Below the pieces are notes generated by a model. It saw only the letters and a list, made by a program, of their open reading frames with translations. It was not told the origin of the DNA and ran no database searches. Shown here piece after piece: positions 52,045 through 63,336 of a DNA stretch of 64,000 bases; position 1 is the first letter of the stretch; each line of letters begins with the position of its first letter. A program made the position numbers and the translations under genes. Origin of the DNA: Gymnopus androsaceus JB14 (lineage: Eukaryota; Basidiomycota; Agaricomycetes; Agaricales; Omphalotaceae); contig ML769383.1 in NCBI GenBank assembly GCA_009733575.1, forward strand, positions 186,001-250,000. Direction: 5' to 3'.

Positions 52045-52742
52045 TTATTTATTCAGAGGGGGCAGGAAACCGCTCTGTTTCCTCGAGTGTTTTTTCCGAG
52101 GAGAGCGCTGAAGATAGTCCAAATAACAATCATCATAACTTCTGCAAGAAACCTTGTCGGGACCTGTGTGGGGCTGCAAAATCGACTCACCTGAAGATAC
52201 AAGCATTGTTTCCGTCGTATTCGGCAAGCGTTGCCCAAACACAGTGCCAACGCGGATTCTCTCCCGAGAATTTGAATGCTACAGCTGCATGTTCCTGGTC
52301 CCATCTAACGGTTGAATCGTCATCATGGCTCTGCTTCCGGTGAAAAGCTCTGTCGATGAGAACGATTATAGCACAGTCAATAATCTCAAGGGTCTCCAAG
52401 CCAACGATCCCGTCATTGGTGAGTCGCTGGAAAGCTTCGTCCATTTCGAGCTGTTTCGGCACACCTTTCCAACGGGGACTGTAGCCATCAACTAAGACTT
52501 GGGCAGTCGTATGGTCATGAAAGTCTAAAGTGAGCGCAGGGTGCACTGTAGAAGCCGATATTTTCAGCAACTTTTTCCCAATCAGTTCTTCAGGATGAAT
52601 TCTTTGAGATAAGAAAGGTGAATGAACAGACAACTGAGATGAGAGGGAGAGAAAGACAATACCCAATTGGATCTCGACGAGTGAGAGGAGGGGGGCGAGG
52701 TCGTCTCTTTGTTGGAGATGACGGCGCGGGCTCATCGAACAT
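52045..52742 (-). CDS. Conserved hypothetical protein, about 190 residues
   Basis: Starts MFDEPAPSSPTKRRPRPPPL at 52742. Exon 1 ends RRDPIG and joins IHPEELIGKKLLKISASTVH. The central exon is open and well structured (LTLDFHDHTTAQVLVDGYSP, LEMDEAFQRLTNDGIVGLET, IIDCAIIVLIDRAF), then DQEHAAVAFKFSGENPRWHC and WATLAEYDGNNACIF. A GTGAGT..TTGCAG intron then leads to RSYDDCYLDYLQRSPRKKHS and the stop after PPLNK. The alternating strands and W/H-rich pattern suggest one compact domain. I recognise no family. Head-to-head with the MAPKK, 90 bp apart. Confidence 0.65.
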
Positions 52743-52832
52743 GATGGCCAACTGCAAACCTCCAGAATTAAATAGGCGCGCGCCTGAGTCTTGTTGCGTG
52801 GGATTCGATTTTGATCTCTCTGTACCACCATC
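52743..52832. promoter_or_regulatory. Bidirectional promoter, hypothetical protein / MAPKK
   Basis: Only 90 bases separate the divergent start codons. The interval contains AGGCGCGCGCCTG, a nearly perfect palindrome centred on GGCGCGCC near 52777-52786. No TATA box is visible. Confidence 0.5.
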
Positions 52833-54509
52833 ATGTCTCGAATAAGAGGCCCTCGACCTCTAGCTCGACCTCTGCCATCGCCGTCGCCTGCTATAACGCA
52901 GGAGTCAGAAACGCTCCCACTGAATATCAGAAAGGTCAACGCTTCTTCATCGTCTAATTCCGATTCCATTTCTCCTCCGGTTACCTCTCCAAGCAAACCA
53001 AAGCCTCCAGCGCCTCCTCTTCTCCGAATTCCAGTCCCGCCCTCTCGCGCTACTACTCCGAAACCCCGTATTCAAATCGCTATTCCCTTGATAAAGGATG
53101 AAGCCGAAGGCGGCTACTATAGTGGTGGTCCGATGGTTATGGTTTCCTCTGGAGGTCCCATTGACGAATCCACTATTCGTCCCCCTTCAGCATCAAACAC
53201 AATCATATCTTCCAAACAAGATAAACCCATCGATATCCATACTGTAATCTCTCAGATCGAGAATGACGCTCCCCCTACTGATTGGTCGGATGATGTTCTG
53301 GAAGAGATCGGCAGACTAGGTGAGGGCGCAGGTGGCGCAGTACACAAAGTCAAGGATAGACGGACAGGTAAAGTTATGGCCCGCAAGACCATAACCACTC
53401 GGGAGGCGCCCATGAAGCAGCTCGAGCGTGAGCTGTCCATCATGTCCTCGACGCAACACGTCAATATCATCCAGTTTTATGGGGTTTACATTTCTCCCTC
53501 ATCGAGTGAGGTCAAAATCTTGATGGACTTTTGTGAAGGCGGCAGCCTGGAGTCAGTAGGGAAGCAGATCAAGGAGCGCAATGCGATCGTAGGGGAAAGG
53601 ATCGCTGGTCGTCTAGCGGAAGGGGTCAGTCATATCGTGTTGCATCGCAGAATTTCCTGTCCAACTGATTGCACCAAAGGTTTTACAAGGTCTCGCGTAT
53701 CTCCATACAAAGAAGACAATACATCGGGACATTAAACCTTCCAACATCCTACTGTCGAAGGAAGGGATCGTCAAACTTTGTGATTTCGGAGTTTCGGGTA
53801 GTTTGGAAGGCTCTATAGCGTATACATTCACAGGTACAAGCTTCTACATGGCTGTAAGTGTTATTTTAAAATTTCTAGACGACTTTTGATCGACATACTT
53901 CTTAGCCAGAGCGCATTTCTGGGAACGAGTACACCATTAGATCAGATGTTTGGTCTACCGGAATCTCGTTACTAGAACTCGTCCAAAATCGTTTCCCTTT
54001 CCCGAATGACTTGCCTCCCATCGAATTGATGATGTATATCACACACGGCGAGGTAAACGATACTATTCGGACGTTATTCGAGCGTTGCTAATGTAACTTC
54101 TCAGCCCCCCCAACTGGAAGATGAAAGTGGTGTCGTCTGGAGCCCCGAGATGAAAGATTTCATTAAACAAACGTACGTATTCCATGCGTTACTCCCTCTG
54201 TTCTGGTGATACGAGCAATCCCCTATAGCTTGACCGTGGATCCGTCAAGGCGCCCCACACCCAAAGACATGCTCTTGCATCCATGGATATTGAAGAATAT
54301 GAAAGAGGAAGTTAACATGCACAGATGGGTCCGCCAGGTGTGGGACTGGAAAAAACCCAGTAGGTCAAAAGACGAGTATGTTGCCCCCTAATAATATGTC
54401 CTCGAGTCTGATCGTCCTTCCTAGCGCAAGTCGATCTCGACCTAGCACAGCCAATGGTCACTCAAGACCACCCTCTTCGGATCCCTCTCCAAAAGCCGAG
54501 GATGCTTAA
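52833..54509 (+). CDS. MAP kinase kinase, Mkk1/2 (Pek1)-like
   Basis: Dual-specificity kinase expected to act in the cell-wall-integrity pathway between Bck1/Mkh1-type MAPKKK and an Slt2/Pmk1-type MAPK. The N-terminal 165 residues are Pro/Ser-rich and include basic segments ([14 protein letters not shown]) that may dock the MAPK. Kinase domain: [13 protein letters not shown] (Gly loop), VMARKTI (catalytic Lys), [32 protein letters not shown] with the activating Ser/Thr pair, FYMA joined to [17 protein letters not shown], and [20 protein letters not shown]. The [13 protein letters not shown] wording fits Mkk1/Pek1 better than Pbs2 or Ste7. The tail is Ser/Pro-rich ([17 protein letters not shown]). 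Five introns, no frame break. Confidence 0.92.
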
Positions 54510-57115
54510 TCAGTCTGAACCTTCTCCGACGATTGTCGCATCTCTCTTTCATAGAATCATCCTGTTATATTACCGTTACCACCTTGTCTTTTGCTTCGTT
54601 TCTGTTTGACTCCATGTTTCGTATGGTTTACTGGTCTCGCTTTCCTTTATTTTATTTTTTGGTTGGTTTATATACAGGTCAATCAATCACATACTCATAT
54701 ATCTTACATCTGCAATACGTCTCCCCTTACTTTTGACTTTATAACAATATTTGGACCTTCTCTAAACGCTCTTTCTTTCTCAAGCTTGTCGTTGTGGATC
54801 CTGCTTCTTTGCTACATAATACAATCGAATCGCTGTACTTCACATACCTATACATCAATCCTTTCCATATGTTTTCAGTATATTGTGGGTGCAAGGCTGA
54901 CAGTGAGGCTCGACGACAACGGGTTCCTTCTATACCGACATTCAGTTCTTCGGGACCCCAGAGGAAGTGGAAGGAAAGTGGACAGAAAGTGGACTCTCGG
55001 CACCAGCGCTGTGACCCTTTCCTTACCCTGATTTTTGGTTCTACAGCCGCCGGAATCTCAGCTGCATGGGACCAACTAGAGCCAACTAGCATCTATACGA
55101 ACAAATCGACGACGACTAATGATATTTAGATGATCTGTAAACCTCTGTTGGTCTGGGATTCAATGGGAATCGAAGCCAGCCCGAGCCTTGATATCATGAT
55201 GATATTTGCAGCGTGCTCGTCATGGTTGTATTGAATATTCACCTTTTTATCAGAATTCTCGTTTGGGAAAAGGCGGAAAAAACGGTGAGATATGTCACAT
55301 AGAACGTGTTTCTGCCGGAAGTCTCTACCGAGTCTCATCCATATTGTGTTTTTCTTCTCCCTCATTTACAGACTTTCCAAGCTTCACCAGTGAGTGACGA
55401 CCTCGCGATTGCCTCTTTAAGATATCGCTTTAATGAAGGACAGCCACTTGTCCGCCACATGGATTGCCGAGAAGCTTTTTTGATGTTATGATTGCCTACA
55501 TGAAGCGAATGAAGCTGATCATCGTTCGGAGGACTTGTGTAGCGAGGTATAGCGAACCGGGGCACGGAACATTCGCGTCTATCGCCGTTTATTCTCGTTT
55601 ATCTGCGTTCGGAACGGCTAAAATCACAAAGGTACAGTAGTTGAGATAGAATCTGACACAATCAAAATAACTTATTATATGCGTCGTTCAGCACAAGCGA
55701 TTACTGTAGCTTCCTGAGCACCAGCGGAAACACAAATCGAGGTACCATCATCAAGCCTTCTTCCAGTCGCAGTCAGTTAATACTGAGTTTTCTCAATGGC
55801 CTGGTTCCCTTTGTTTATTGTGGGACTGTGGGAGCCCCGCGCTGCAAGCCTCAGGGTTATCAGAGTTCAGAACAAGTGCGTCCTCTTGTTCGACCTGTTC
55901 CGCTAAACTTGCTTGAGCGCTGAACCTCTATATATATCTATATATGCGTGTTAAGTGTGCTCTCGGTGAGAATGTAGCACTTGCACAATTACACAAGCGC
56001 ACTGACGGAGGTGCAGCAGTATGCGGGGCGGGGCTCAAGCAGTGTGTAAGGCCTGTAGAACACGACACAATCTGCGTGATGGCTCCCATGAGCAGACGAG
56101 TTCCTGGGTGTTCCTGTTCATGTCTCGGAGAAGACAGTAAGGATAGGAGCATTTGCTGTGATTAATACAATGCTGTCCAGTGTTTTTTGTAATATGTACG
56201 ACAGCGCGGCCGTCGGAGGGTCCCTGTCGTGCAACGTTGAAGCTTCTTCCACCGTAATTGTACTGCTGGAACGAGGCTGGAAGTTTTGAACCAGAAACGT
56301 CACTGCGTAATGCAGCTTGAGGTAGATGACCTCCTTTTTGGTGTGGGATTCTCGTCAGACTTATTCACAGAAACCCACCAAAGGTACATTGTGTTTCGTC
56401 ACAGACTAGCACGAGGACCCCGGAGGTGAGTGCGAGCGGGTAAAGTCTAGGTGAGTCCACGGCAGGGGTCAGGTTTGTAGAGAATGTGATTGGTCGGTCC
56501 CAGTAGTTCTGTTCAGATTATTGAGCGGGACAGGCAGGTGCCAGGAAGTATTATGTACAAATCATGTCTGTGATGGCTTTCGAGCTCTTCTGGTTTTCGT
56601 AGGGTCTGGTATGGTGTGTGTTTTTACTCGCCATTTCCACATGTCTATTGTGGTTTGATGAATGTGAATATAATCGGTGACAAATAATAGGTTGAAGAGT
56701 TGAATTCGCCGTTGGGGCCAGCATTAATTTCAATGATGATCAAAGAACGAGAACAAGAGGTGGTGGTGAAACAAGGCGGGTCCGATCAATTGCAGTAAGT
56801 ACGCATCAAAGAAAAACTGAACATTTGACTGGCATGCATGCACGCAAAAACTATTCCAGTCTTCCCAAATTTCCTTATCCAGACTGAAAATAATCTTAAA
56901 AGATGGGCCGAAAAAGTTGGGGTCCTGCGAAGACTGAATTCGAGAATTGATAACATCAGGTGAAGAATTTTTCCACTTAAATTGGAGCTAAGAACATATG
57001 AATACACGACCATCGACCCTTAGATCTTTCCGGTGATCCTGACCCGGAAGCTACTTCAATTTTGCTGCTTCCTTTATAAAGATACGCTCCATCTTTTTGC
57101 CTCTTTCTCTTATTC
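54510..57115. other. Long intergenic region (2.6 kb), no supported gene
   Basis: Open frames are short and overlap in all frames without conserved motifs. A TATATATCTATATATG stretch lies near 55930. A TATAAA sits about 45 bp upstream of the Zn2Cys6 start codon (near 57075), a plausible TATA box. Nothing else is identifiable; long fungal intergenic regions next to regulators often hold extended promoters or non-coding transcripts, but that is inference. Confidence 0.4.
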
Positions 57116-58261
57116 ATGATGTCCTAGTACGTCTCGTTGTTGTTCTTCAGCTCACCCGTGCACTTATCCTCATTCGAATAGTCCTACTACGCCGTTTTTG
57201 CCGCAGCCTCCGCCAAACTACTACCCGTCGCCACAAATTCCCCAGCCTCATGTTACTCCTCCCCAATCGCGACAGGAGACATCCCAACAACGAAAACGTC
57301 CGAAGTATACTCGCTCGAAGACAGGCTGCTTAACATGTCGCGTTAAAAAGATCAAGGTATGAGTTTCTTGCCCTTCTTTTGCGGGACTTTTTCAAACTCT
57401 ATGTACTACATTACAGTGCGACGAAAGCAAGCCAAGTTGCATGCGATGCACTCACGGACAACGAGATGTACGTCAAGTGGTACTGGTCTGTTGGACAAAA
57501 CTGAAAGGGAATTAGTGCGCATGGCCCGAAGCTGGTGCACCAGTGAGAAAGAGGTCTACTACAAGAAAGGATTCCTCGGATATGGATGGTCGTCCGTCAA
57601 CTGCTGGTTCATCGATATCCGATAGCTCTACTCCTCCAACTAGAGACCATACTCCGCCACGTTCTCAGCCTCTCGACCTTGATCTACCACCTCTTGCATC
57701 TAGAAAAACAACATCGTTAGTCGCGCGCGTTTGAACTGTGGCAGTCAGCGTGTTGATCTCTTTCTTCTCTCAGAGAGTCATTTCTCCACTTGCATCCTTT
57801 ACCTTCCATCGAACCCGTACCCTTATCTCTGCGCCGTCATCACAGCCATCACAAGTGAATTCTGTTTTATGTTTGCGATCGTGTATATCCTGACTTGATC
57901 TGTCGCAGTGATCGCTTCGCATACAGCCCTGGTTCTACATCAAGCTTGCTAAATCCATTACCAGAAAATGCTACTTACGCCACTCAGCCTCGTTATGAAT
58001 ATACCGCTCATCCAACTTCACGTCCTATCGCTGGTATCCGCTCTGGCGAGCACATACCGCCTCCTGGCTGGCATATACCTCCTCTGCTTGCTCCCGTCAA
58101 TGTGGAACCCTATGTAAGCGTCCGATTTCTGTCCAAAGCTAAATCGTTAAATTGTTTTATGATATGGATCTACATAGTATCCGCCTATGCCCGTTCGGAA
58201 TATGATGGCTCACAGTTCATCCAATGAACAGCAACAGCACCACCACCACCGATACCAGTAA
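57116..58261 (+). CDS. Short Zn2Cys6 transcription factor
   Basis: Exon 1 is tiny (MMS plus two bases of Tyr, start 57116) with a GTACGT donor. Exon 2 gives PTTPFLPQPPPNYYPSPQIP, then QRKRPKYTRSKTG and the first half of the binuclear cluster, CLTCRVKKIK. After an intron comes CDESKPSCMRCTHGQRD, and after another CAWPEAG. Together they fit C-x2-C-x6-C-x6-C-x2-C-x6-C exactly. Two introns interrupt the cluster. The rest (about 200 residues) is Ser/Pro-rich (SSISDSSTPPTRDHTPPRSQ), with a conserved-looking GEHIPPPGWHIPPL segment and an HHHHRYQ end. The fungal-type middle homology region of large Zn2Cys6 factors is absent. No frame break. Target pathway unknown. Confidence 0.88.
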
Positions 58262-59914
58262 ACTGTTAAGATTAAAAAAGATAGTTATCAACATTCAATA
58301 AAAACGTCATGAAATGAACGCCAACGCCAACGTACCATATTTATACCCTTCGGTCTTGCCCTTTGCTTGATCCTGTTCGATGTCGCTGCCTATCTTCGCG
58401 CACTGAACAGATGGACTGGTTTGAGGTCATGCGATCAACGTACTAAATTATTCGCAATTACTGGAACATGTTACTTGATCACAGATTTTAGATTGTACAT
58501 ACTTACCATATATGTATTCTAGCATACCTATTATATCAATCCATGTCTTTAAGAAGCATAAGCGGCTAAAGAGAAAAACGATCCATTTGAGCCTTGAAAC
58601 CGACTTCGGTACGAAAGAACTATCAACAGGGAACAACCATGGGCAACAGACTTGATTAGCGTGAGGGATCGATGGTTCTTCGCCAGGTTGCCTTTAGTAA
58701 AGACCAGCTTCTCGTTTGTTTAGCCTTCAGACTAGTTTGATTAACCAATGTCAACAGTCGTAGGAGACACCGGTAAGTACTAACCTCATCCTTCGAGAAT
58801 AACGATTAACGATTCACGAGCCCACAACACCTCATTATTTATGTTATCCGTGCTACAAGATCAGAAAAGTCCCAGAATCACCGCAAAAAAACAGCCATAA
58901 ATGATTAAAAAGCCCGAGTAAATAAATTGCATATATACTTGCATGTGGAGAGTTCCGTAGTACTATTTGTACAGAACAGAACACTGTACTCGTTCTGCCG
59001 CTCGCACAGACATCGATAAGCAAGTACTGGACAGTAATCACCAGCCACCAAGGTTTGGTTAGAATCAGAGGGAATCAGTCAGAGACAAATAGACGATACG
59101 AGAACTATGATTTAATAATTATAAGAACATGCATCGTCTATGTATCCATACCTAAAGTCACACAGGCTGAATCTAAGCAGTGGAAGTATTCTACGAAAGT
59201 GCTACCCCTTCAATATGAATGATCGATTGAAGAAGAAAAAACAATTACTCGAAGTTTCGAAGAAGATGGAGCCTTCAGCATTAGTTAGCTAATGCCTAGA
59301 ATATTGAATAGGTTAGTGCACGCATACCGATATGACACCTTTCAACAAGTTGAGAATGCTTGAATTAAATGGGGTCGGCAAGTCGCGTTGAATAACGAGT
59401 AAAAAAGTAGCACTGAAGACAATGCTGCAAAATTACCAGCGAGTAATGTGTTGGCTGTCTCCTCGTTAGAGTGATAGGTGCTTGAGCTCCGTATCCCATC
59501 CAATCATGAATTTATACTCTTTGGGGTTGATATCACTACTGCAGCCTATGAGGATTGTACCGTAGCACGCAAAGATAGCATAGTACCCAAGGGTTGAGTT
59601 GAACGCAGACTGTGAAAAAGTGCTAGCAACTGAATCCGTGAGACCCTGACAGCGACTATCTTTTCTTCAACGACGAGGTTGAAATGCGGGTTGGTCATTT
59701 TGTAGAGGCATATCAGCTGCGATGATTCAGTGATAGTAGGCTGTCGAAGCTTCAGCCATGTTGCCTGATAATTAGCCAATTGGCTGTTTTCAACGCGAGT
59801 GGGCGTCAAAGAACGTCGCGCCTGGATCGCGTGAAGATCATTGCGTGGATGCGCAGTTTACATAACCCTCTTGTTTCTAAATTATCACCATCTCTGCAGA
59901 TTTCTACTTTAACA
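58262..59914. other. Intergenic region (1.65 kb), no supported gene
   Basis: AT-rich with many short open frames. A minus-strand frame at 59546-59809 is open for 87 codons but lacks splice context or motifs, and abuts the promoter of the 59915 gene. Nothing else identified. Confidence 0.35.
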
Positions 59915-60599
59915 ATGGGTAAATGACATTTTGCAACTTGCGGAAGTCTTTTACTGATACTTCCGAAAGCCACATCTGAAGAAGTTGTCCTGAACGACCC
60001 CCACCATCCCAAGGAGAACTCTTTCCAGGCCTTCCACCATGTTATCCATGATATCAAGCACAACATCCTTCACAATCGACGAGAGTGGGACAAGCATGAA
60101 CCTAGGATGTGGTCCAGGGCCTCAGGATTAACTGATCATCAGCTAATCGACTTTACGATCGAGGTGCGTCTAAAAGTCTAAATGCCACACATTCGCGAAT
60201 ACTCAACTTGGAATCTGTAGAAGGATCTCGTTCTTGTCCGCAGTGCGCCAGTCTCGTACGGAACCATCATTCTTGGCAAGATCAGAATTCCTGCTATTAA
60301 TGACGAAGAGGGAGAAGGATTTGTGCATGTTAGGTACTACTCATCATTCGTAGAACTTGATTCAATGCTCATCATACCTCTCGATGCACTCAGGATTCAC
60401 GATCCTCCTAATAGGGTCAGTTTTCGTATCTTCTATAATGCGCTCAATGTTCCTCATGCTTGATCTACAATAGGGCACTGAAGACGTCACATTCCACTCG
60501 ATCTGGCACGACGCAGGAAACCCGAATGCAGATGGCCAGCCGACTACATGGCGTGCTATTCAGACCAAAGATAGAGAGCTTACTTTCTTCAATGAGTAG
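59915..60599 (+). CDS. Conserved small protein (152 residues) in five short exons
   Basis: Exons at 59915-59918, 59970-60163, 60221-60333, 60394-60415 and 60474-60599; all four introns are GT-AG, 51-60 bases. The first exon holds only ATG plus one base. The protein reads MATSEEVVLNDPHHPKENSF, then HHVIHDIKHNILHNRREWDK, ASGLTDHQLIDFTIEKDLVL, PVSYGTIILGKIRIPAINDE, GFVHVRIHDPPNRGTEDVTF and HSIWHDAGNPNADGQPTTWR, ending QTKDRELTFFNE. No signal peptide, membrane helix or catalytic signature is visible. The mix of a His/Lys-rich helix and a beta-rich C-half suggests a small globular cytosolic domain. I do not recognise the family. The splice-phase consistency over five exons strongly supports a real gene. 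Confidence 0.75.
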
Positions 60600-61263
60600 A
60601 TTTAACGATAGCATTATCAAAGAAAGAAAGTATGTTGTATGTACTATTAGTACTTATTAGTATTCTTGCGCGCGCTCAGCTTCACTCTATGAACAGAAAA
60701 GATGTACATATATTGACAATGACATATAATAAGCAGGTAACATAGTAAGACGGACTATTCCGACAGGAAAGAGGGTGGCATGACCAGAACAAGACTCCAA
60801 GCTGCTGATGCGGCGTTAGGTGAGATGGTGAAAGCCAAAGCGAGAATAATAAAAAAAGATCAAAAACTTTACCCATGGCAAAGACAAGATCGGTCGACAA
60901 GTGTATATGTGTATATCGCATGAGAAGGATAGCTAAAAAGTAGAGAGTAAAGACAAAAAATAGAAAGAAAAAGAATAATACAAGGAAACCGAGACAATGG
61001 TGTCTAAGTACAATTGTCGTATCGATGACAACCAGGTTGATAATCTTCAAAACCAATAAGAATACAAGACGACCATGAAAAGAGACACAGTGAAAACAGC
61101 TAATCATTAGCTGGATGAGAGGGGCGAGTTGACTTGCAGGAGCAAGCGGAGGGATGAGAGCTGCTGAAAGAGGCAAACGGAGTAAATGAAATGTCGGTCT
61201 TTCCTGGTTCACCCAAGAAGAGTCCAATATGCCAATTTGCGTCGAATCACCCCCAAACGATAG
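60600..61263. other. Convergent intergenic region (664 bp)
   Basis: 3' flanks of the small gene (plus) and the cyclin (minus). A minus-strand open frame at 60682-61227 is long (181 codons) but hydrophobic, low-complexity and without motifs; it lies where the cyclin 3' UTR is expected, so I do not call it. Confidence 0.4.
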
Positions 61264-63336
61264 TCACATTCGTGACCCACTAAAACAACTCTAGTTAGAC
61301 TAGCGAATCCACTAGATTAGAATAAAAAACATACCTTCCGACAAGAATCGCACGTTCCAAAACATTCGAATCTACCCTCGATATAGACGGCAGCAGATCA
61401 GGACTCCATACATTTGCATTCCCAAACGCATCGCGAACAATGCCGTGCGGCGGTTTACGCTGTGCCATGTGAGTGAAAGTGAAGTCTTGAATGTTCCCGA
61501 TGTTCCCCATCGAAGCCACAGTGACCGGTCCAGAAGGGGAGAGATCAAGGCAAGGCCAGGCGTCTGAGGATATTCCCAATAAAGTGGCAGTAGAATTGAA
61601 CCCGTCGGGTATAGACATATTCTTGTCGTCGAAAAAGGGCATCTGGATGGTGCGGTCACCTGAAGAAGACTCCGTCGAGGTTGGGGAGTAGCTCAGCCCA
61701 GGCGTCGAAGGACTAGAGTCCGATATGTAAACATCTACATTGGCAGATGATACGCTGACAGGCTGTAATTCACGTCAGTAAATATAAAACGATGAAGGAA
61801 AAGAGCTTACTTTGGTATCAGGGGAATACATGACCATATCGAATGATTGATCATCTGGATGGGAATGCTTGGATAACGAGTCATTGCCGCTGTGGACCCA
61901 CTGAGCAACTGCATGATCTCGAGAAGTATTGAGCTGGCTGTCACCAAAGGCAAATGCCTCAGCGGGCAGTGTAGTGGCTCTCCGCAGGCCAGTCCTTGAC
62001 GAAGGGGGCGAGACCGCCGGAGGAGTCTGGATATGCGATCGCTTATCCGTGCCAGATAAGAAACCGGGAGACTCGGTGGGACTAGAAGGAAGAGAGCTTT
62101 CGCTTCTACAGCGGGCTAGAGGCTTTCCGGTCGACGCCGAAGGTGACGCAGTACCTTGTGGGGAAGATTTACCTACCCAAAGTCTCCAATCCAAGGCATC
62201 GCCAAGCGCTCGCTCGCACCGGCCGATTTCCCTTGCAGGGAGACCAGACAGCTTGGCCCAAGCACGGTTGGAATAACATTTGTCTTGCGTAAATTTCGAA
62301 GCAAGAATGAGAGAAGCCAAAAATGCCCGGCGGGGACATAGCAACGGTGATGGGAGCGGAGGAAGAGTTGGGAGTACTGGAGATGGGCCTTTGGCCTTCT
62401 TCAGAGTGGACTGGCCGTCTTCAATGATTCCGCTACCAACGGCGGTAGAGCCAGAGTAAGAGTACGAATCTGAGACCCGGACGGTGTCCATGGAATCATC
62501 TGATTCGTGTACGAGTATAGTGTCCGTACCGATGTTGAACTCGGCTTCTTGTGCGAGTTCAGCTTCGGTAGCCACAGTAATTCGTTCAGCCAATTCCGTC
62601 TCGCCCTCGTAGGCTTCGCCCAACTGAATGAGTTCCGAAATTCTGGGCCGGATAGCTTCCAGATAGCACAAGGCAGTCTGAAGCACACTGCCAGAAGTCC
62701 GAGAGCGTCTCAATACTTCGTGGACGAAGCCCTTCATGGGCACGAGATTGCTTGAACCAACAAGCGGATCGCAATCGGCCAACAGGCCAGTTGCAAATAA
62801 TGATGGAGGGGGGGTTTGAATGGATGGGGACGGGAGTGGGGAGTTTCTGTTGTGATGAGAATGAAGCAGGTCTGAGCCTGCTACAGGGATGGTTGTTCGA
62901 GATGATGTAGTGAGGAAAACTTTGGGAATGTCCTGAGGTCGCCATATTTCGCAGAGAGATTTCACTGCTTGATCTAAGTGCCAATCAGGCGGGAAAAGTG
63001 TAAATGAGACTGAAAGCACATACCGACGAGGCTTAAAGCGTACTTATTCTTGTCGCGAGTTTGGGCGTCTCTTGGGACTGGTTGTTGTTGTTGTTGCTGT
63101 GGGGTTGGTTGTAGCTGTTGTAGCTGTTTGGGCGCTTCTGCCTCATATTGTGGGGCAGAAACCGGGGATGAGGGAGCAGAAGAAGTAGGAGAATTAGCGC
63201 AAATACTAGATGGCGATCGAGTGTTCGTAGAAGATAAAGAAGCAGAGTTGGGAGGAAGAGAGCCATATGGTTGCCACCTGGCTCTAGTACGAGATACAGG
63301 TGCCCGGTGGGCAAGAGAATGGATGGATGAGTACAT
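61264..63336 (-). CDS. Pho85-type cyclin (Pcl5/Clg1-like)
   Basis: Regulatory partner for a Pho85-class CDK in nutrient, stress or morphogenesis signalling. Starts MYSSIHSLAHRAPVSRTRAR (an upstream in-frame ATG at 63402 is possible). Ser-rich and polyglutamine tracts follow (QQQQQQP). A GTATGT intron joins KYALSLV to DQAVKSLCEIWRP. The cyclin box is split by a long acidic insert: FVHEVLRRSRTSGSVLQTAL (helix 1), then after the insert CPRRAFLASLILASKFTQDK, YSNRAWAKLSGLPAREI and CERALGDALDWRLWVG, the wording typical of Pcl-type cyclins. The C-half is Ser/Pro-rich with possible phospho-degrons (SSLPSSPTESPGF). The last exon ends GSGSRM. All three introns are in phase. Confidence 0.88.

Noticed and set aside
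55138..55190. tRNA-like T-loop sequence (TTCGATTCC on the minus strand)
   Set aside because: Flanking bases do not form the T-arm or acceptor stem, and no D-arm or anticodon arm could be placed.
60682..61227. 181-codon minus-strand open frame
   Set aside because: Hydrophobic, low-complexity composition, no family features, and located where the cyclin 3' UTR is expected.
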